Positions 12,601 through 27,600 of a stretch of DNA of 64,000 bases are shown piece by piece. The DNA is taken from NCBI GenBank assembly GCA_047967505.1, contig CM106540.1. The stretch is one strand, 5' to 3'. Position 1 is the stretch's first letter. Every line of letters starts with the position of its first letter. The DNA is from Dipteris shenzhenensis (lineage: Eukaryota; Polypodiophyta; Polypodiopsida; Gleicheniales). Position numbers and translations under genes: made by a program. Below the pieces are notes generated by a model that saw only the letters and a list, made by a program, of their open reading frames with translations, did no database searches and was not told the DNA's origin.

Positions 12601-15600
12601 TCTCTATAAATTGGAGAGCAATCATGGAGACTCGCGTTTTGAGTTTTGGTGGGTATGAGATGCGCAGCCTTAGCGAGCCTATGAACCATAACATAAATGA
12701 TGTTCCAGCCTCTAGGAGTTATAGGCAATCCTGTGATAAAATCCATTGAGATATGTGTCCATTCCCTTCTGGAATAGGTAGAGGTTGGAGCAGACCAGCT
12801 GGGCTAAGGTTCATTTCCCTATTTTTCTGGCAAGGCTTACAACTCTGCACATAATTGTGCATGTCCTTCCAAAGATCTTTCCAATAAAACTTTGCTTCAC
12901 TCTCTCATAAGTCGTGCACAGTCCTGTGTGACCAGCCAATGGTGAAGAATGCGACTCCTCCGGCACCAACAGCTTAAACACTGAATTTTCCATAAGGAAA
13001 GTCCTGTCATGGTACCAAATTGGCCTATCATATAGCTTGTAATGTGGATGATCAAGGCAGTTATAATCCTGCAGGACCTGAAATAGAGTTGCAGCTGCTG
13101 AGTCTGCTAAATATTCCTCTTTAATTCCCTGGATCCATTCTTTGTATATTTTTGATATAGAGGATAGAGTGCATGCCCACATTCTACACAGTGATTAGCC
13201 ACTATATTCTCCTTCCCCACCTTGTATTCAATATCAAAATCATAGTTTTGCACAATGGAAAGAAATGACTCCCATATATGTAGTGATTCCATTTCTTGAT
13301 AGCATGCAATATGACTAGCAGGTCGTAGTCGTATATGTGCTAGCTCAGCTCCTTGTCATCCAGCTTTCGGCTCTCATAAGCTATTACTATGTGTTCCTGT
13401 TTTAGTAACAGTCCCAATGCCTCTACCACTAGCATCAGCCTCAATGGTAAATGACTGAGAGAAATCTAGACCTTAAAGGACGGGAGCTGAAGTCAAAGAC
13501 GAGGTTGTGAGTGACCGTGATGCCAAATTCAAGGGGCATTTTCAGCAAGAGTTGTTCAGGTCTATGGCATGCTTCTCACCCCTAGTACAGCCGATCATCC
13601 TCAAACTGACAGCCTAACAGAACAGGTGAATAGATGGCTCGATATCTCCCAATCGTGGAGTAAACTGAAAAATCTTGGTAAGTGGTGATGAAGAACCCAA
13701 TTTCGTTACCCACTTCTTTCAAGTCCATGATTAGATATTTCACTTGAATGACTGAGTAGTTACTTGGCATGGATCCTCTTGGCCACATGGTAAGAGGTTC
13801 AAGATTGCTTTCACACGGACCTCAGTTTGGAGGCAGACCCAGGGTGACCAAAAACATGTTTCACGCTTGCAAAACGTGTAGAAACGTTTCACTAAAACGT
13901 GCAGTGTTTCATAAAACGTCTAGGGACTGTTGCACATTGAAATTTGAAAATCCCATCATGCCTCTTTTTTAGCATCTGTTTGGCGCCTTTTTCTGCCCCA
14001 GCCAGCATGTCTTTGCCAGCACCTATCCCCTCACACCTCACCTCACCTTCCCTTGCCTCACATCCATCATTCCTCTTCTTTTTGGTACACATTGCAGCCC
14101 AACTTGTCAAATTGAAGCTTTTGGAAGCCCATGGGCTAACTAGTTCTCCCTCCTAGCTTGTCCATTTTGGACCTACAATCCCTCGTCCTTGCTTGCTCCT
14201 TCTTACACATCCTTGTACCCAAACTTCTTGCTTCTTCATCACATATCTCTTTTTCTTTGCTTCAGCCTTCTTCAAAGCCTTCTATCCTATTCTTCCCTTG
14301 AGACTTGATCGCAAATTCTCACTCTCCCAACTTCCAAGTCCAGGGTTTCTTGGATCCTACAAGCTGCAGTGTACCATGGCCTCAAGATGTGGAAGCACAG
14401 GCGTTGTGTATGGCAAGACACTATTTTCATAAAGAGATATGGCACATTTGGCCTGGCAGAAAGAAGAAGGTATGCAAGTTTTGTGCAAAGACATTGAGTG
14501 GATCAGCCCCTTGAATTTGAGCACGATTCTTATAGGAGGGAGGCCTTGGTATGAAGAGTTGCCATGCCATTCCTGAGGGGATCTTCTTGGCACATGGAGG
14601 TACCCCATCTAGATACACAGAATTCGATCGCTCCTCCACCCTGCTCACGGATCAAATTGTTCAAGCTAAGGTTTTGATGGAGCAGCAAAAAGAGGGCATA
14701 GAGGCAACAATTACATCATCCCATTCAAATACCAGGGATATGGAGGGTTTGGGTGTGTTACTCTCAGAGCATGAGAGTCGTGAACATATAATCCATCGAC
14801 ATGCAGGTACATATAAGAGTACATCTACTAAGCCTCTACATGTATCCCCTCCATCCATACCTATTGGGCTTTCTACTCCTATGGCAGTTCCTTCAAGGCC
14901 TCCTGCAAAGAGGACACGTGGGCCATGAGCATCTGAGAGTCATTCCTACACAGCCTATGTGGGCACCACCCCTAAAGCAAGAGGCTCAAAATGCAGAGGA
15001 ACAACTTTTCTTTTCTTGCACTATTCCCTTTCGTGTTGAAAGGACTCCTATCCTAAAAGTAATTTTACTATGCACTTGTAGCTGCTACTAAAGCAGAAGC
15101 ACCATCCCTTGCAACTGCTAGTTCTAAGCACCACACATGGATCCCACCTCCTCTGAACTTGTGTGGGAGCTAAAGGCCCTACAGTTTGTTGTCCATCAGC
15201 AGCTTGCTGTCCACTTTTAACATGTGTGGCAGGTGCAATATCTACTTTGACATGTGTGACCAATCCACTTTTGATGCTGTGGCATGTGCAATATCTGCAG
15301 GACAAAGCTCATCCCCATTAACATATCCCCATAACTTCTTTGTGACCCAAACATTTTTTACCATAAAAACTTCACACGAAGTACTAAGCTCCTTGCTGAC
15401 CATAAAACTCCACACGAAGTAGTTAGTCCTCCTTGCTGACTGATTATTCCACAAGCAAAATTCAGAAAATGCTTGTAATCTGTCCCAAAGATCTGGCGCA
15501 CTTTTGAGTCCAGAGATTTGTGAAATTGCACGAGTCTGCGTTAGACTCAAAAAGCTGCAAACTTAGCTTAAGCCCATGGATGTCTACAAAAGAACTTGCA

Positions 15601-18600
15601 AAACTCTAATTTTCTGCAAGTTCTTGCAAATGTCAACTTGTTTGTCTGCAACAAGAAAATCTGCGGCAATGCCCCAAATTTTATACACAAATATACCTGA
15701 AATTGACAAAGCTCCAAATTTGACACTAATCTGCAAATCTGTTCAAATCTGCAAAAGCCCAAATCTTGCAATCCAACAAACTGCAAATGCCCCAATGTAC
15801 TAACTGAATCTACACACATACTGACGCCGAATGACATAATCAAAACCCAATACCTTTTCCCCATGCTAGGGAAGTACTTGCAACCCCAAATAACTGTTAA
15901 AGATTTTTTTTTTTTGAAGTTGATTTTTGAAAAGAAAGGATGGAAAGCTCCTGGTCTGAACTCTTGCAATATGGTCATGATGTGAAGCTGGGCGATGTTA
16001 TCAGTGGAATAACTTTCATGGTCAAGGGCTCCTTTTGCCAAGTAATGTCAGCAAAAAGGGCACACCCAAGCTATTGAATTTAGAATTTTAAAATCTCTAA
16101 AGACAAGGCTACGTTGCAACAAACTATTTGTGAAAGACTCCGTGGGTCTTCAGAAACCCAATATAGCTGCTTATGCTTGGGCACTGATGACGACATAAGT
16201 GTTGCTTTGCTTGCTAAGTATGTCTTCCTTTTGTTTTTCATAAAAGTTTTCAACACCCATGCATAAAACAAAAGATAAATGCTACATAGTTGTATCAAAA
16301 TAAGAGTCAGCTCCATCGACAATATCATCGTAATCATCTTCAAATAATCTATCATCTAAATATAGAGTGAAATATGCTCTAATGTCACGACTATGGTCCG
16401 TTCTATCTCCCCTCGTCAAGGGTGGGGGGCGAGACAATAAAACCAGAGATAGAATGCCGCTAGCAGCCTATGGGTGTAGTCCTGCGCTATCTCCTGGTCA
16501 CAGCTCTACGTCTAACAAGGGCGACCATGACGCCTCTTAGTTGCGCTCCCACTCTGAACAAAAAGGGAATGTCCAAAAGCTATGTGCGTCAACCCTCTGC
16601 CTGAGTTGTCGTGTTATTGGTTCTCGATCCCACCATCTAGGGCCTGTGAAGTGGGAGCCTGTATAATATGGCTGGAAGACCTCTGTGATCATGCTCATAG
16701 AAGAGTCTACCAAGGTATGCTCCTCCTATCTCTATGATCGAAGTAGGCGCTCACGATGTCTGACTGCCTCATGAATGAACTCGGCCAAGCATCTCTGATC
16801 TGGAAAAGAGAGGAACTGGGATAACAATCCGGAGCTATCTCTAAATAGACAATAGAAGCGTCTCAGGATCTCATAGTACACTGGGCATCTGAAAATGAAA
16901 TGCTCCTCAAACTCAATCTCCTATAGACCACATACGGTGCAAATACGTCTCTCCCGGGTTAAACCCTCTTCTCAGCCACTCTCAATATGGAATCTATGTG
17001 AAGAGATCCGAAACTGCCCAATAGAGATCATCTGAATGGCTAATAGATCAATATGAGCCTTGGATATAGCTGCATGTTTTAAACGCTAGACTTGCAGAGT
17101 ATTCCTTCCATTCTTTCCAAGCTTGTTGGACACAAAGAATCATATGTTGATTCCCTCAAATTATGGGGCTCAAATCAGTTACAACACAACTGAAGCATCT
17201 CATAACACAAGGAGGACCATCTATGCACAGTACTCAAATGTTCCAAACAGAGGCATGCTTACGTAAGGTCAAGGTAGATTAGAAGGAGAGATGGTAATGT
17301 ATCCCCTCTTATTTTTTAGGAATTAATGGGAGGCTTGGACACTAGACTTATTGACATAGAGATTGTCGAGGCCTTAAAGGCCTTCACTATACAAAAATGC
17401 CCTGGAGGGGATAGACTTACCCCCAACTGTTTTCACACAATTTTGGGATTTGGTTCTTACCACTCGTTCCCTTGCATTTCAGGATATTTTAGTTTCACAG
17501 CACATGCATTTCAACGAAGTGCAATGACCAATTACGTGAGTCAATGGTCCCTCTCATACTAAGTTGGATTACTATTGCAGCAGCACTCATCAGTAAGGTA
17601 AAGCTAACTTATCTCACAATGGTCTAAACCCAGTTTGTGTTCCCTATTGGTAGCAAAGCGAATCCAGCAATTGGCGATTTATGCTTTTGCAATGCTAGGA
17701 AGAGATTCAAGGATGGAAAAGCAATGAAGGTAATGATAAGAATTCCTTGCAATTCTTTATACTTTATGAGTATGAAAGCATTACCTTCCTGGCATATATT
17801 TGCTTGCACAATAAATTAATCAAACAATATCCTATGTCCACCAACCATTTGTGAGACAAAACCGCAAGAGGTGAACAAATTTTGTTACAGCCTTTCAATT
17901 TCAGATTCATCGTATGTCCACGGCATACGTTCAACTGAGTCCATACGCTGGAAATCAAGATCATCCTGAAATGCACCCTTCATGTTTGTGACGTGCCAAT
18001 GAATTTGCATCAACTTGTGATCTATAGGATAAAGCATATGATACCACTGTCCTTGATCAAAGTACGGTTATTATATTTGTTATGGTTCATCGAAACAAAA
18101 TTGACTTTAGGTAAGAAGAAATGTAATTTATGAGTGTCATAACCCGCCATGTGCTGATCATAGGCGAGTGTGGCCTGGTTTGTGAGAGCTTGAAAGACAT
18201 TTTCCTTGGCCACAGATCAATATGTGTCATCATATCCAATGTGCCGAAAGTAATCAAAGAGTCATTACAACCATTAGTTCCAAGGCAACTTAGGGACATA
18301 TACCTATGGATTTTGTGATAGCTTCTCCTAAATCCCAACAAGGACAAGACATGGTGTGGGTAGTGATTGATCATTGCAAGCTTGCTCATTGAAGATTTTC
18401 ACAGAAACAAAAGGTGCATCTCTTCACATTAAGCATCTACTTCTACATCATGGAATACTTTGAACAATTGTTTTAAACAGCTACTTTACAAGTCATTTTT
18501 GGAAAGCTCTACTCGGACTAAGTTTGAACTATCATCACATTTTCATGTAGAGCATCAATGAACATTTCCTTTTAAGAACACCCTTTATTCCTCCATAAGC

Positions 18601-21600
18601 CCAGGAAGCCATTTCCGTTTCTGATTATGCATATCAAGGATGAAGCATTTGCAAATGATTAGTCTATCAACAATAAAAACCAGCCTATGAGTATGTAGGA
18701 AAGCACATCATCCAATCAAGGAGTGCTAGAGGAGTAACGAATCGGCATGATACTGAGTTTAAGAAGGTGATTAAATTTCACTTAGATTCAATTGGGCAAG
18801 ATTAAAGATTAAAGCTGGGTATATGTTAGACCTGCTTCGAGGTATTTTGGTCCATTCCACATACTAGACAAGCCTAATGATGTTATAATTTTCTTGTGTT
18901 TACCTCCACGTTGAAAAATAAATGACGCTTTTCAGATTAGCTTATTAAGGAGGCAAAAGTCTCCCATTTGCTATAGACAACCAAAGTTTAACATGAAGAT
19001 CAATTCATAGAAAATACTTTGGCATTAGGATACACATACTAGAGGTGGAGAATACAAACACAAATACTTGCTGAAGTTTAAGCCTGTTCTTACCCACTTT
19101 ATACATCATATTCCATTCGACAACCCACAACTAGGTTAAGCCATCACATACATTTGTCCGTCTGTCTGCTCAGATGGATAGGGATTAAGGCGATCGAACC
19201 CTCAACCTAGGCATGGGCTCCAAAATGATGTGAAAACCAGATCCACCATCTACGAACATTAATGTGCAATTTGATTCTTATGCATTGTGCTGTGGGCGTT
19301 GAGCCATCTACGGACCTTGTGCTTTGTGTCAAGATCATGGCAACGCTGTCAACTATCGGTGTTGATTCCTTGAACTGCCTCTGAACTGCTCAGAAGAGTA
19401 TGGCGCTATAGCAGTTGCTTGATAGAAAGCAAAATGCAATGCCAAGATTAACCGTCCAACTTTCCATGCTACATAAAATGATGTGTCTCATAGCTGTGTG
19501 ACACATTGGGGATCGACATCACCAACCCACCAAGAGGATTAATCATTCAGCATTCCATGCTAAGAATAACAATGTATCTGATAGCACATTGAGGATCAAC
19601 ATCACTTACCCACCAAGAGGCTGCTTTCTCGTGTCCACAGGCTAGTCAACAAATGTAAACTCCGCCCACCTACCAATCAACACTCACTGACCTAAACCAA
19701 CATTCTTCGTGTCAGTCTCGTCAGTCACATGCGTCTATCCAGACAGCAGCGCATTGCGATATCCTTTCCCAACTTGTGCAATCCAAAGGGATCCACCCAT
19801 CAAATACCAGAAAAGTCCAATACAGTATTGTGAGCCCACGCATACCTTGGGAATCCCAGGTCTGCGTATAAGAAGGGGGTCAGGTTGTGGGCGGATCTGT
19901 GGGACCCAAGGAGGGCTTGCTGGAGAACGGTGGTGTCAATCAGAGTTCAGCATGATTTGTCGGATAGGAAAATGGTGTTGTTTAGGAATGTCTTGAGTAA
20001 TATTCCTGATGGTTGGCCAACCAATTGTGTGCAATCAGACAGGGCCACCGATCAGCTACCCCCACATTGGCCCAAGCAGTGCAAGATACATCGTCCCAAC
20101 CCCTGGCTATTTCCACACCACAAAGTTGGGGTGGTTGAGGGAGGTATGGGGCACTTAATCCCTATATATAATACGCAATACATGCATACTCAATGTATGC
20201 AATTTATTATCCAATTCCCCCTACATATGGCAAGCTGCAACTAGCAGGTGGTGGACCCTTGCCCATCATATCCACTACTTTTATGTGCAAGTGCACCATA
20301 TTTCCACCTCAGTCAGATAACACATGAGCAGTAAGGCCTTCACCTCCAACAGCCTTAATTGCTTGATTAGGAGCATTTTTTGCTTCAGAGCCTTGTAATG
20401 TCTAGCAGTTTAAAAGCTAAAAGGCAAAGCACAAAGACACATGGGATATGAATAGTGAGAATCTCTTTTAAAGCCTCTCTGGCTAAGAAAACTGTGCCCT
20501 TATCTCCAAATTTGGCAAATCAAGAAAAGGCATTACATCTGTTAGGGAACACGCTGACAGCAAAGAACTGTGAGCTTAAGCAGAAGGTAAAAATTTATGG
20601 AATATGGTCCGACTAATAGAAGGGAGATAGAGAAAAATGAAGAAAGGAATTGGGAAAATGGGTGATAAACAGCAAAAAACAGGGATTAATGGGCAAATAT
20701 AGAAAGAAAGCTTTATAAATGAATACATGAGAAACATTGACAAAAGAAGAATCACAGAAACAGCCTCCTCCAAGACTCAGGCTAGACTGTGGATGGAATG
20801 GCAATGGGTTGTTCTCTCATTGCATGAGGGGGAACAAACTACTTGACAAAACACTTCAAACAACTCTTCTTAAGAAATCAAAATAATGGAAGGAAATATA
20901 GAAGATAGCAGGTTACAAAAATAGAGGATTTGCTATCAATTTCATGTCATTAACATGGATAGACAGTCAATTTATGTTGCTGAAATTTTCAAGAAGCAGC
21001 ACAAATACCTTCAAAACAGCATGCTTCTTTGCTAATCAGTCTCCAACTCACACAGGTAAAAATTTGAAATTAAACCCTAGTTAAAGTACAGCAAAATATG
21101 TAAATGATCACAAAGAGAGAAGGCATCATCTTAACCGCTGACTTGAATTCCAGAGACATAAATTGAAATTTTCAAGAAGCAGCACAAATACCTTCAAAAC
21201 AGCATGCTTCTTTGCAACAATCAGTCTCCAACTCACACAGGTAAAATTTTGAAATAAAACCCTAGTTAAAGTTCAGAAAAAGATGTAAATGATCACAAAG
21301 AGAGAAGGCATCATCTTAACCGCTGACTTGAATTCCAGAGTGGGATCTAAGACAGCCCCTATAAATTCTGAAATAAGGAATCAGTTATCGATAAGGAATT
21401 AGACATGACTGAAGCAAGAAATCATAAAGTGCAAGGATAGCTCCATTCCAGGAGGGAATAGGTAAAAACTTCTGGAACCCACAAGAGCTCAGGTTGCTGT
21501 ACAGGATGTGTATGGTGGCAAAACTCTCAATTCTCCTTCATACACACTATTCATCCAACAGAGTAAATTTTCTGATTTCATCCAGCATTTATTAAAGTTA

Positions 21601-24600
21601 ACATATAAGATGTTTTTAGTACCACAGGTATAACAGACTGCTTAAAGATTCACAATCATCTATTTGCTCTCCCAAGGATGTTCTCCAATTCCCAAACATT
21701 GCAGTGTAGTTGTGTGTGACTGAGTATTTGCCTTCAATAGGCTTTATAGTACACATCAGGTTCAAGACTTGTAAACAATATCGTAGCTACTAAATTTCCA
21801 GGATCTTCTAAAGATACATACAGCTAGCCTTATTTTAGTTATAATACATTCACAAAAAGAGGTTTACAAAAAGAGAACGCCAAAGCAAGAGCTTGAGCTC
21901 CACATATCTTACCATAAGCCTCCTCCATTAAAAGACATGCAAGCTTGTCCAATGCCTCCACTATTGCCAAATTACCATCACCAAGGACATTCAACCCTGA
22001 AAAGCGCCCGGCCTCCTCTGTGAAATTCCCTTCATCATCCACTGGAGATAAGACAGGCAGCCCATATTTCTTCCCAGTTGCGAAGTCTTCCTGACCATGC
22101 CCCGGAGCAGTATGAACTAGCCCTGTCCCTGAGTCTATAGTAATGTAGTCCCCGCCAATGACAATAGGACACTCTCTTTCAAATAAGGGATGAGCATACC
22201 TGGAGCAGACAATTAGAAAAAGACCTCAAAAAGAACTCAAATTTGCATGATAGAGATGATTAGAGTACTCAATCATGTGAAATTATTCAAGTGCCCACAC
22301 ACCTAATTACTGTCTTTACATCTATTCGTGCGGATCTGCAGGAACCCTTTACCCTTACACAACCAAACTTGGTACTCAGAAGAGCAACAAGAAAGCTCTT
22401 TACAGTGAATGCTATATTCAACTATTGTTATTCAAAGAACTCTTACGACAAATATCCATATCCTGTTATATATACTTTCATCTGAACCATTATTCATATG
22501 CATCAGATGATGAAGCAAATTCTTCACAATATTAGGCTTTCACCCCTATCAAGTCTCCTTGTGTTCTTTGCCCAGCCTAAAGTTCACAGAGGAAAGTGGA
22601 CCATGGTACTGAAGTAACCGAATTATGATCCATGTGCATGTGACTTTATTTTCCCACTTGCCTAATTGTGTGGTCTCCCAATCTAGCCTTCAATCATCAA
22701 AACCACAAGGGCAAGCCGCAAAGATACGTCTTTTTCAAAGGGTGATATAATTCCGTCTCTAATTGGTTGGGTCCTAGCATTTCTCAAATGTCTAAACAAA
22801 AGATCTACAAAATATACATGCTTCAAAAATGTCAGCTTTCTTTTCCATACAGAAGACTCACAAAGGAAAAAAATTTACCATGTACGTCAATGAGACTTTT
22901 GAAATTGAGATGCACAATAGATAATGTGCAGAGACAGATTGGCTCTTTTGCTGTGATGCCATCATAGCTGCATAACTGAACCAGGAAGAAATCAATTGTA
23001 ATAATCTGTGAATAGCGGCAGCATGAAGCAGGTTTCTTTGGAAGTCCAGATGAGGTTGTTGGATCCTACAAAGTCTTCATCAATGCGGAAGCACATCAAC
23101 AATTTACAGGAACTTCAGCAAGAGATTCTCCAGGTAAGAAAGCAGATATCATCCGAGGGCATGGCCATAACTTTGTTGTCCCACCTGTCTTGTCAGTACT
23201 CTGCATTCTATCGTCCTTATAACCAGTGGAAGGATGAATACGCTGACCTGGGTGGAATTGGTACCGATAGTGCTTGACCAGGAGGAGTGATTTCTGAATC
23301 CTCTCAGAGGCTTTGACAGCTGAGCAGAAGGGAATGAGGAAGATGACAGCTAAGGAAAGGGAAGCTTTAAAGGCTTCACGTGCATCTTACCATTGTGGCC
23401 AGAAAGGTCACTATTGGCGGTAGTGTCCTCAGAGGATCAGTGAGGGGACCAGTGAGCAGAAGGCAGGTTCTGCAGCCATCACGTCTATTGTTCTAGCCAT
23501 CTAGTAGCACAGGGTAGGATGCGCTACCAGCAGGTATTCTGCTTGCATTCGGAGGAGTGCTTGCTTGTTTGTGGCAGCAGGACCTCCCACACAGGTGCAA
23601 TCCTTGATCAAGGCAGGCTTTCATGCCCTCGAGCCACAAGGAGTTGTTCTCATTGACTCAAGTGGTAATATGTTTACCAGTGTATTTGGTTGTCGATGAC
23701 CTGGCAGACCTAGAGGGGATTTCCTTGTGTTCAGCTGCAGCTATTGTCTGATGAGTTGCTAGAGATCCAAATGGGTCAGATGATTGCTAGTGTGGGAATC
23801 CAGACACCACAGATTGATCCTTGTGAGCTGTTAGGTACCCATTGTTTATGGAGCAAAAAGGTTCCTTGATCTGGAGTTAACTACCAGTTTGGACTTGAGA
23901 GAGGGCTTAAGAGGGGGCTGGAACTCTGAGATATGGGTGCCCCTGTAGGGAAGCAGACCTTGCACTGATGGCAGTATCAGTTGGATTGTTGAAGGTCAGC
24001 ATCTCTTGAAGGTCAGTGATCATGCTAAGATGGTTTGTGCCAAGAGAGGGCTTCTTCAACCGTACCTACAGCGGTGTTCAGTGATGGAGCCTCACACGAT
24101 GGATTCCTCCATTTGTTCCACACCCCGCTCCTTCAAGATCATGTTCCCTCCAGGAGCTGAGAGGGGGTGTTGAAGGTCAGCATCCCTTGATGTACCATAA
24201 TTAGGTTAGAGTGAGGGCCTTGTTGTCGATGTGCCCGCCCCCGTGAGGTTAGCATAGTGTAGAGTAGGGCAGATCTGCCTATGTGGAGGAGGCTCGGGGC
24301 CCGATGGGCATGTGGGCAGGCTGCTATGGTGGTACACTGCTGCGAGGTGTTCCCAAGAAGGAACGGCCAGATATGGCTTTGTTTGGGTCTCCATTTTGGC
24401 TTGATTACTACCACATGGAAACCCAGGTGGAGGCGCATTTTGGAGCTGCACACCCACCCCTTGCAGGCCTTTTATAGGTAGAAGTGGGCCAACCTGTTGG
24501 TCAGCCACCTAGCCTAGCCTCATCGATCTATAGGCAAGGGATTCAGCCCCTCATATGGTTGTGTGGCAGCTCTTGATAGGGCAAGAAGGGCTCGGCCCAT

Positions 24601-27600
24601 TTGGAATAAGACACCTCGGAGCATGTTTTTTGACTGTAGTACACGACACTTGGTGAAGAACATGGTCTAGTGCGACCTCGACCATGCAAACCATATCCAA
24701 TGGGAACGATACTTTGCACGCTCTTGAAGATAGGTGGGGTTGATGCATGTTCAAAGTATCATACCCACCATCAGATATGTGCACATAGAATAAGACACAG
24801 CAGAACGTGGCTTTTGATCTTGTGTGTGACACTAGGTGAAAAACATGATGTAATGCGTCCCTTATCCAATGGGCACATGCCGGTGCAAAGTATCGTGTCC
24901 ATCAGATATGGTTATGGGGTGGGTTGGCCCACATGGGCCTACTGGTCGTCCTAATAGACCAGTGGACTGCGCGCCGGGGGGGGGGGGGCTATTTATTGGC
25001 CCCCCTCCCTCACTAGTTCGGCATCTCTTGTAGCACAATTCAATGGAGCTTTTGCCCATCAGTTCTTGGGCCTTTTCCTGAGATCCCTTGTAGTCTCTCT
25101 CCTCTCTCTCTCTCCATTCAGTTCAGAGTGTGTGGCTTGGTTTGTGCTCTCCATTTCTAGTTAGTTCCCCTACACTTCTCACAGATACATCCTTAATGTC
25201 ACATTCTTTGTGTGCGTGTCTTCCATATAGCTTGAGCATTTCTAAGCCTCTTACACACACATTACAACCCACTTTTGGTAGGGAGCATCAAAGGAAAGTG
25301 AATTGAGTAGAGGTGCCATCAAGTACTCATCTATGTTGACTAACGGAGACTACTCTCAAACAAGAGTGTCCTCAAAACTCTTGTAAGGGAATGATCTAGC
25401 CAGCCCATCGGCTATATACACAATCTCACAGGGGAACTTTATGTTTGGCTTAAGCACTTGACTCATCTCGTGCCTTTATGATAACGCATCTACCATTTAG
25501 ATGATCTTGTTAATAGATATGTTTTTGCTTTTTCAGTTGGTCTGTAGGTCTATTGTATGAGAGTTTGGGGATGGAGAGAGCTTAAAACATGGAGCTTTGA
25601 TGCTCACTAGATGACATTCTTGGCTATCCATATAGACCACCGCATGCCTCTGTAGACACTTATTGGGAGATTCTGGTGACCATGGCAGCATGGCATATTT
25701 GGAGATCCAAATGCACAAAGGCTTTAGATGGTTCCTAGGTCCATCCGACACGGACATTGGTTAGTATTTGGACAGACACAGTGCACACCTTGATGGCCAT
25801 TTGGAGGAATATGAAGGGGTCTTCACTAGCAGCCTCTACCAAGAGCATTGTCTTTTTTAGAGAATGGAGCGGCTCGCCGTTCTTCTCAAAATCCCCCACA
25901 GGGTTGACGTCACATTTTCTTCCTCTCTTAGGGGAGTTTGATTTTCTCTATTTGGGTTGTGTTTTTCCATGATTGCATGATGGATTCTTCCCTTGAGTTC
26001 TGCTCTGGGAGTTTCTTTCATACTTAATAGAAGTCCTTTTTACCCCCCCCCCCCCAAAAAAAAAAGAAAGTGGAGTTTAGCTGAAATGAGATTGCAAAAT
26101 TAGATACAAGAGGGCTATAAAAATGATAAAACCCACAGAACTACCAAGTCAAACACTAATTGTGGTCAGGGGAAAACCTTAAAAGGAAAAAGTTCCCCTA
26201 ACCCTCCTAATTAACTAATGCATTGGCCACTACCTCAAATATTATGATATTTCCAACATCCCCCTGCAATGACAATGTCCTGGTGTAAAAGCAATGATCT
26301 CAATCATCAATGGAAGTAAGGCCAAAGCTTTGCAAAAAGCTTCAAACTTGTCTCGGATAGTGTCTTGGTGTGAAAAGACTTGCAATGTTCTCATGTGTAG
26401 GTCTGCCTGGCATAGAACAAACCAAGAGACTGAGTACCTTGCAAATATCTGAAAACACACTTTGCAGCATAACAATGCTATGCCTTTGGGCTGTGCATAT
26501 ACCTGCTCAATTGGGATACACTGAACTGACTATCTGGACGTGTATTGCAGAGATAACTAAGGCATCCGACAGCCCAACTATACAACAGAATAAAAAGGTT
26601 CACCCCCGTCATGCATGGACAGCCTCCACCTGGGAGTTGAAATAGGCTTGCAGTCCTGAAAATTGAACCTTTGAAACAGTCCCTGAATGTATTTGATTGT
26701 TTAAGCACACTGCCTTCATCTGTTTTGCATAAACTGAATGCCATAATAATAATGTGACACCCAAATCAGACATCTCAAATGAAGCTTCAAGGTCCTTCTT
26801 AAATTCTGCAATTTTCTCTTCAACTGTGGCTGTGAGCAGCATATTGGGCTTGTCTCAGCCCCTAAAGTGCCTTATGGAGTTTTGCATACTTTATGTTCCT
26901 TAGCAGGCACCTGAAAACCAATAGGCTGAGGGTATCCTGCAGCAAAAGACTGCTAGAGCATCCCAAGAATGTACGCTGAGGTAATCCAAAGCTTCTTTAC
27001 TTGTGTGTACCCAACAAACATGTGTGTGCGCGCAAGCCAGTAAGTAGACAATGCACTACAAGGGATATAGAACCAACCAAAATATATTTCCTTCCGATAG
27101 GACACAATACAAAAGAAGTCCAGGATCCCACCAAATCGTGGTCTTCTGTCCTTAACCCAAAAGGTCTTGTCCTACTACCTCCACGGCACTCCTAGATCCC
27201 TGAGTCCACATGCTCCTCGTCAAGCTTCAGTAGACTTCTCCGTCCATGATCCCCACTCCTTGCTGCCCTTAAAGACTGCCGAGGATACAGCCCCTTCTGT
27301 AGCTATGTCTACAGCTCTTCAGCCTCACTGGATCCCCTGGATGGTGGCGCAGATGCTACTGCTCTGCTGCTCCAATCTGCTCCCTGAAGTGCTGCCTGAG
27401 TGGATGTGTTAGGAGGCCCCAAGGGCCCCCTTTTATAGGGCTGGATGCCTCCCAAAATGGCCAACCCACAGAGGCATACTAACCGACCCAATCAGCCTAG
27501 AGAGCAGACTGGATGGTCTGTAAATCCAGCCTGGTGGGGGCACACTTGCAAAGGCATGGCTGGCCCTGCCTGGCCACCAGGCAGGCTGCCATCCAGGGCC

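Larger units (their letters stand above)
3582..21912 (-). other. 18.3-kb IleRS intron filled with retroelements
   Basis: Bounded by donor GTAAGA next to the exon at 21913 and the acceptor next to 3581. It holds a TC run (3609-3653), LINE reverse transcriptase (4.4 kb), a TRIM-like repeat (5.5-6.3 kb), an unassigned reading frame (6.6-7.2 kb), an ORF1-like LINE piece (7.3-7.8 kb), a gypsy element split by a LINE (7.9-12.5 kb), gypsy pieces (12.6-13.6 kb), a BED-finger-like relic (14.4 kb), copia gag-like sequence (15.2 kb) and LINE pieces (16.4-17.6 kb). I see no gene in 3654-4400, 4830-5430, 6260-6600, 13650-14370, 17600-19440, 19622-20980 or 21341-21912. Confidence 0.9.

Noticed and set aside
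19709-20244. Two plus-strand frames of 95 and 119 codons
   Set aside because: Cys-rich and Trp-rich by chance, no domain, overlapping each other in different frames.
25293-26075. GAAAGTG before 25300 and after the LINE tail at 26065 as a target duplication
   Set aside because: Only seven bases, and the left copy is about 300 bp away from where LINE similarity starts.
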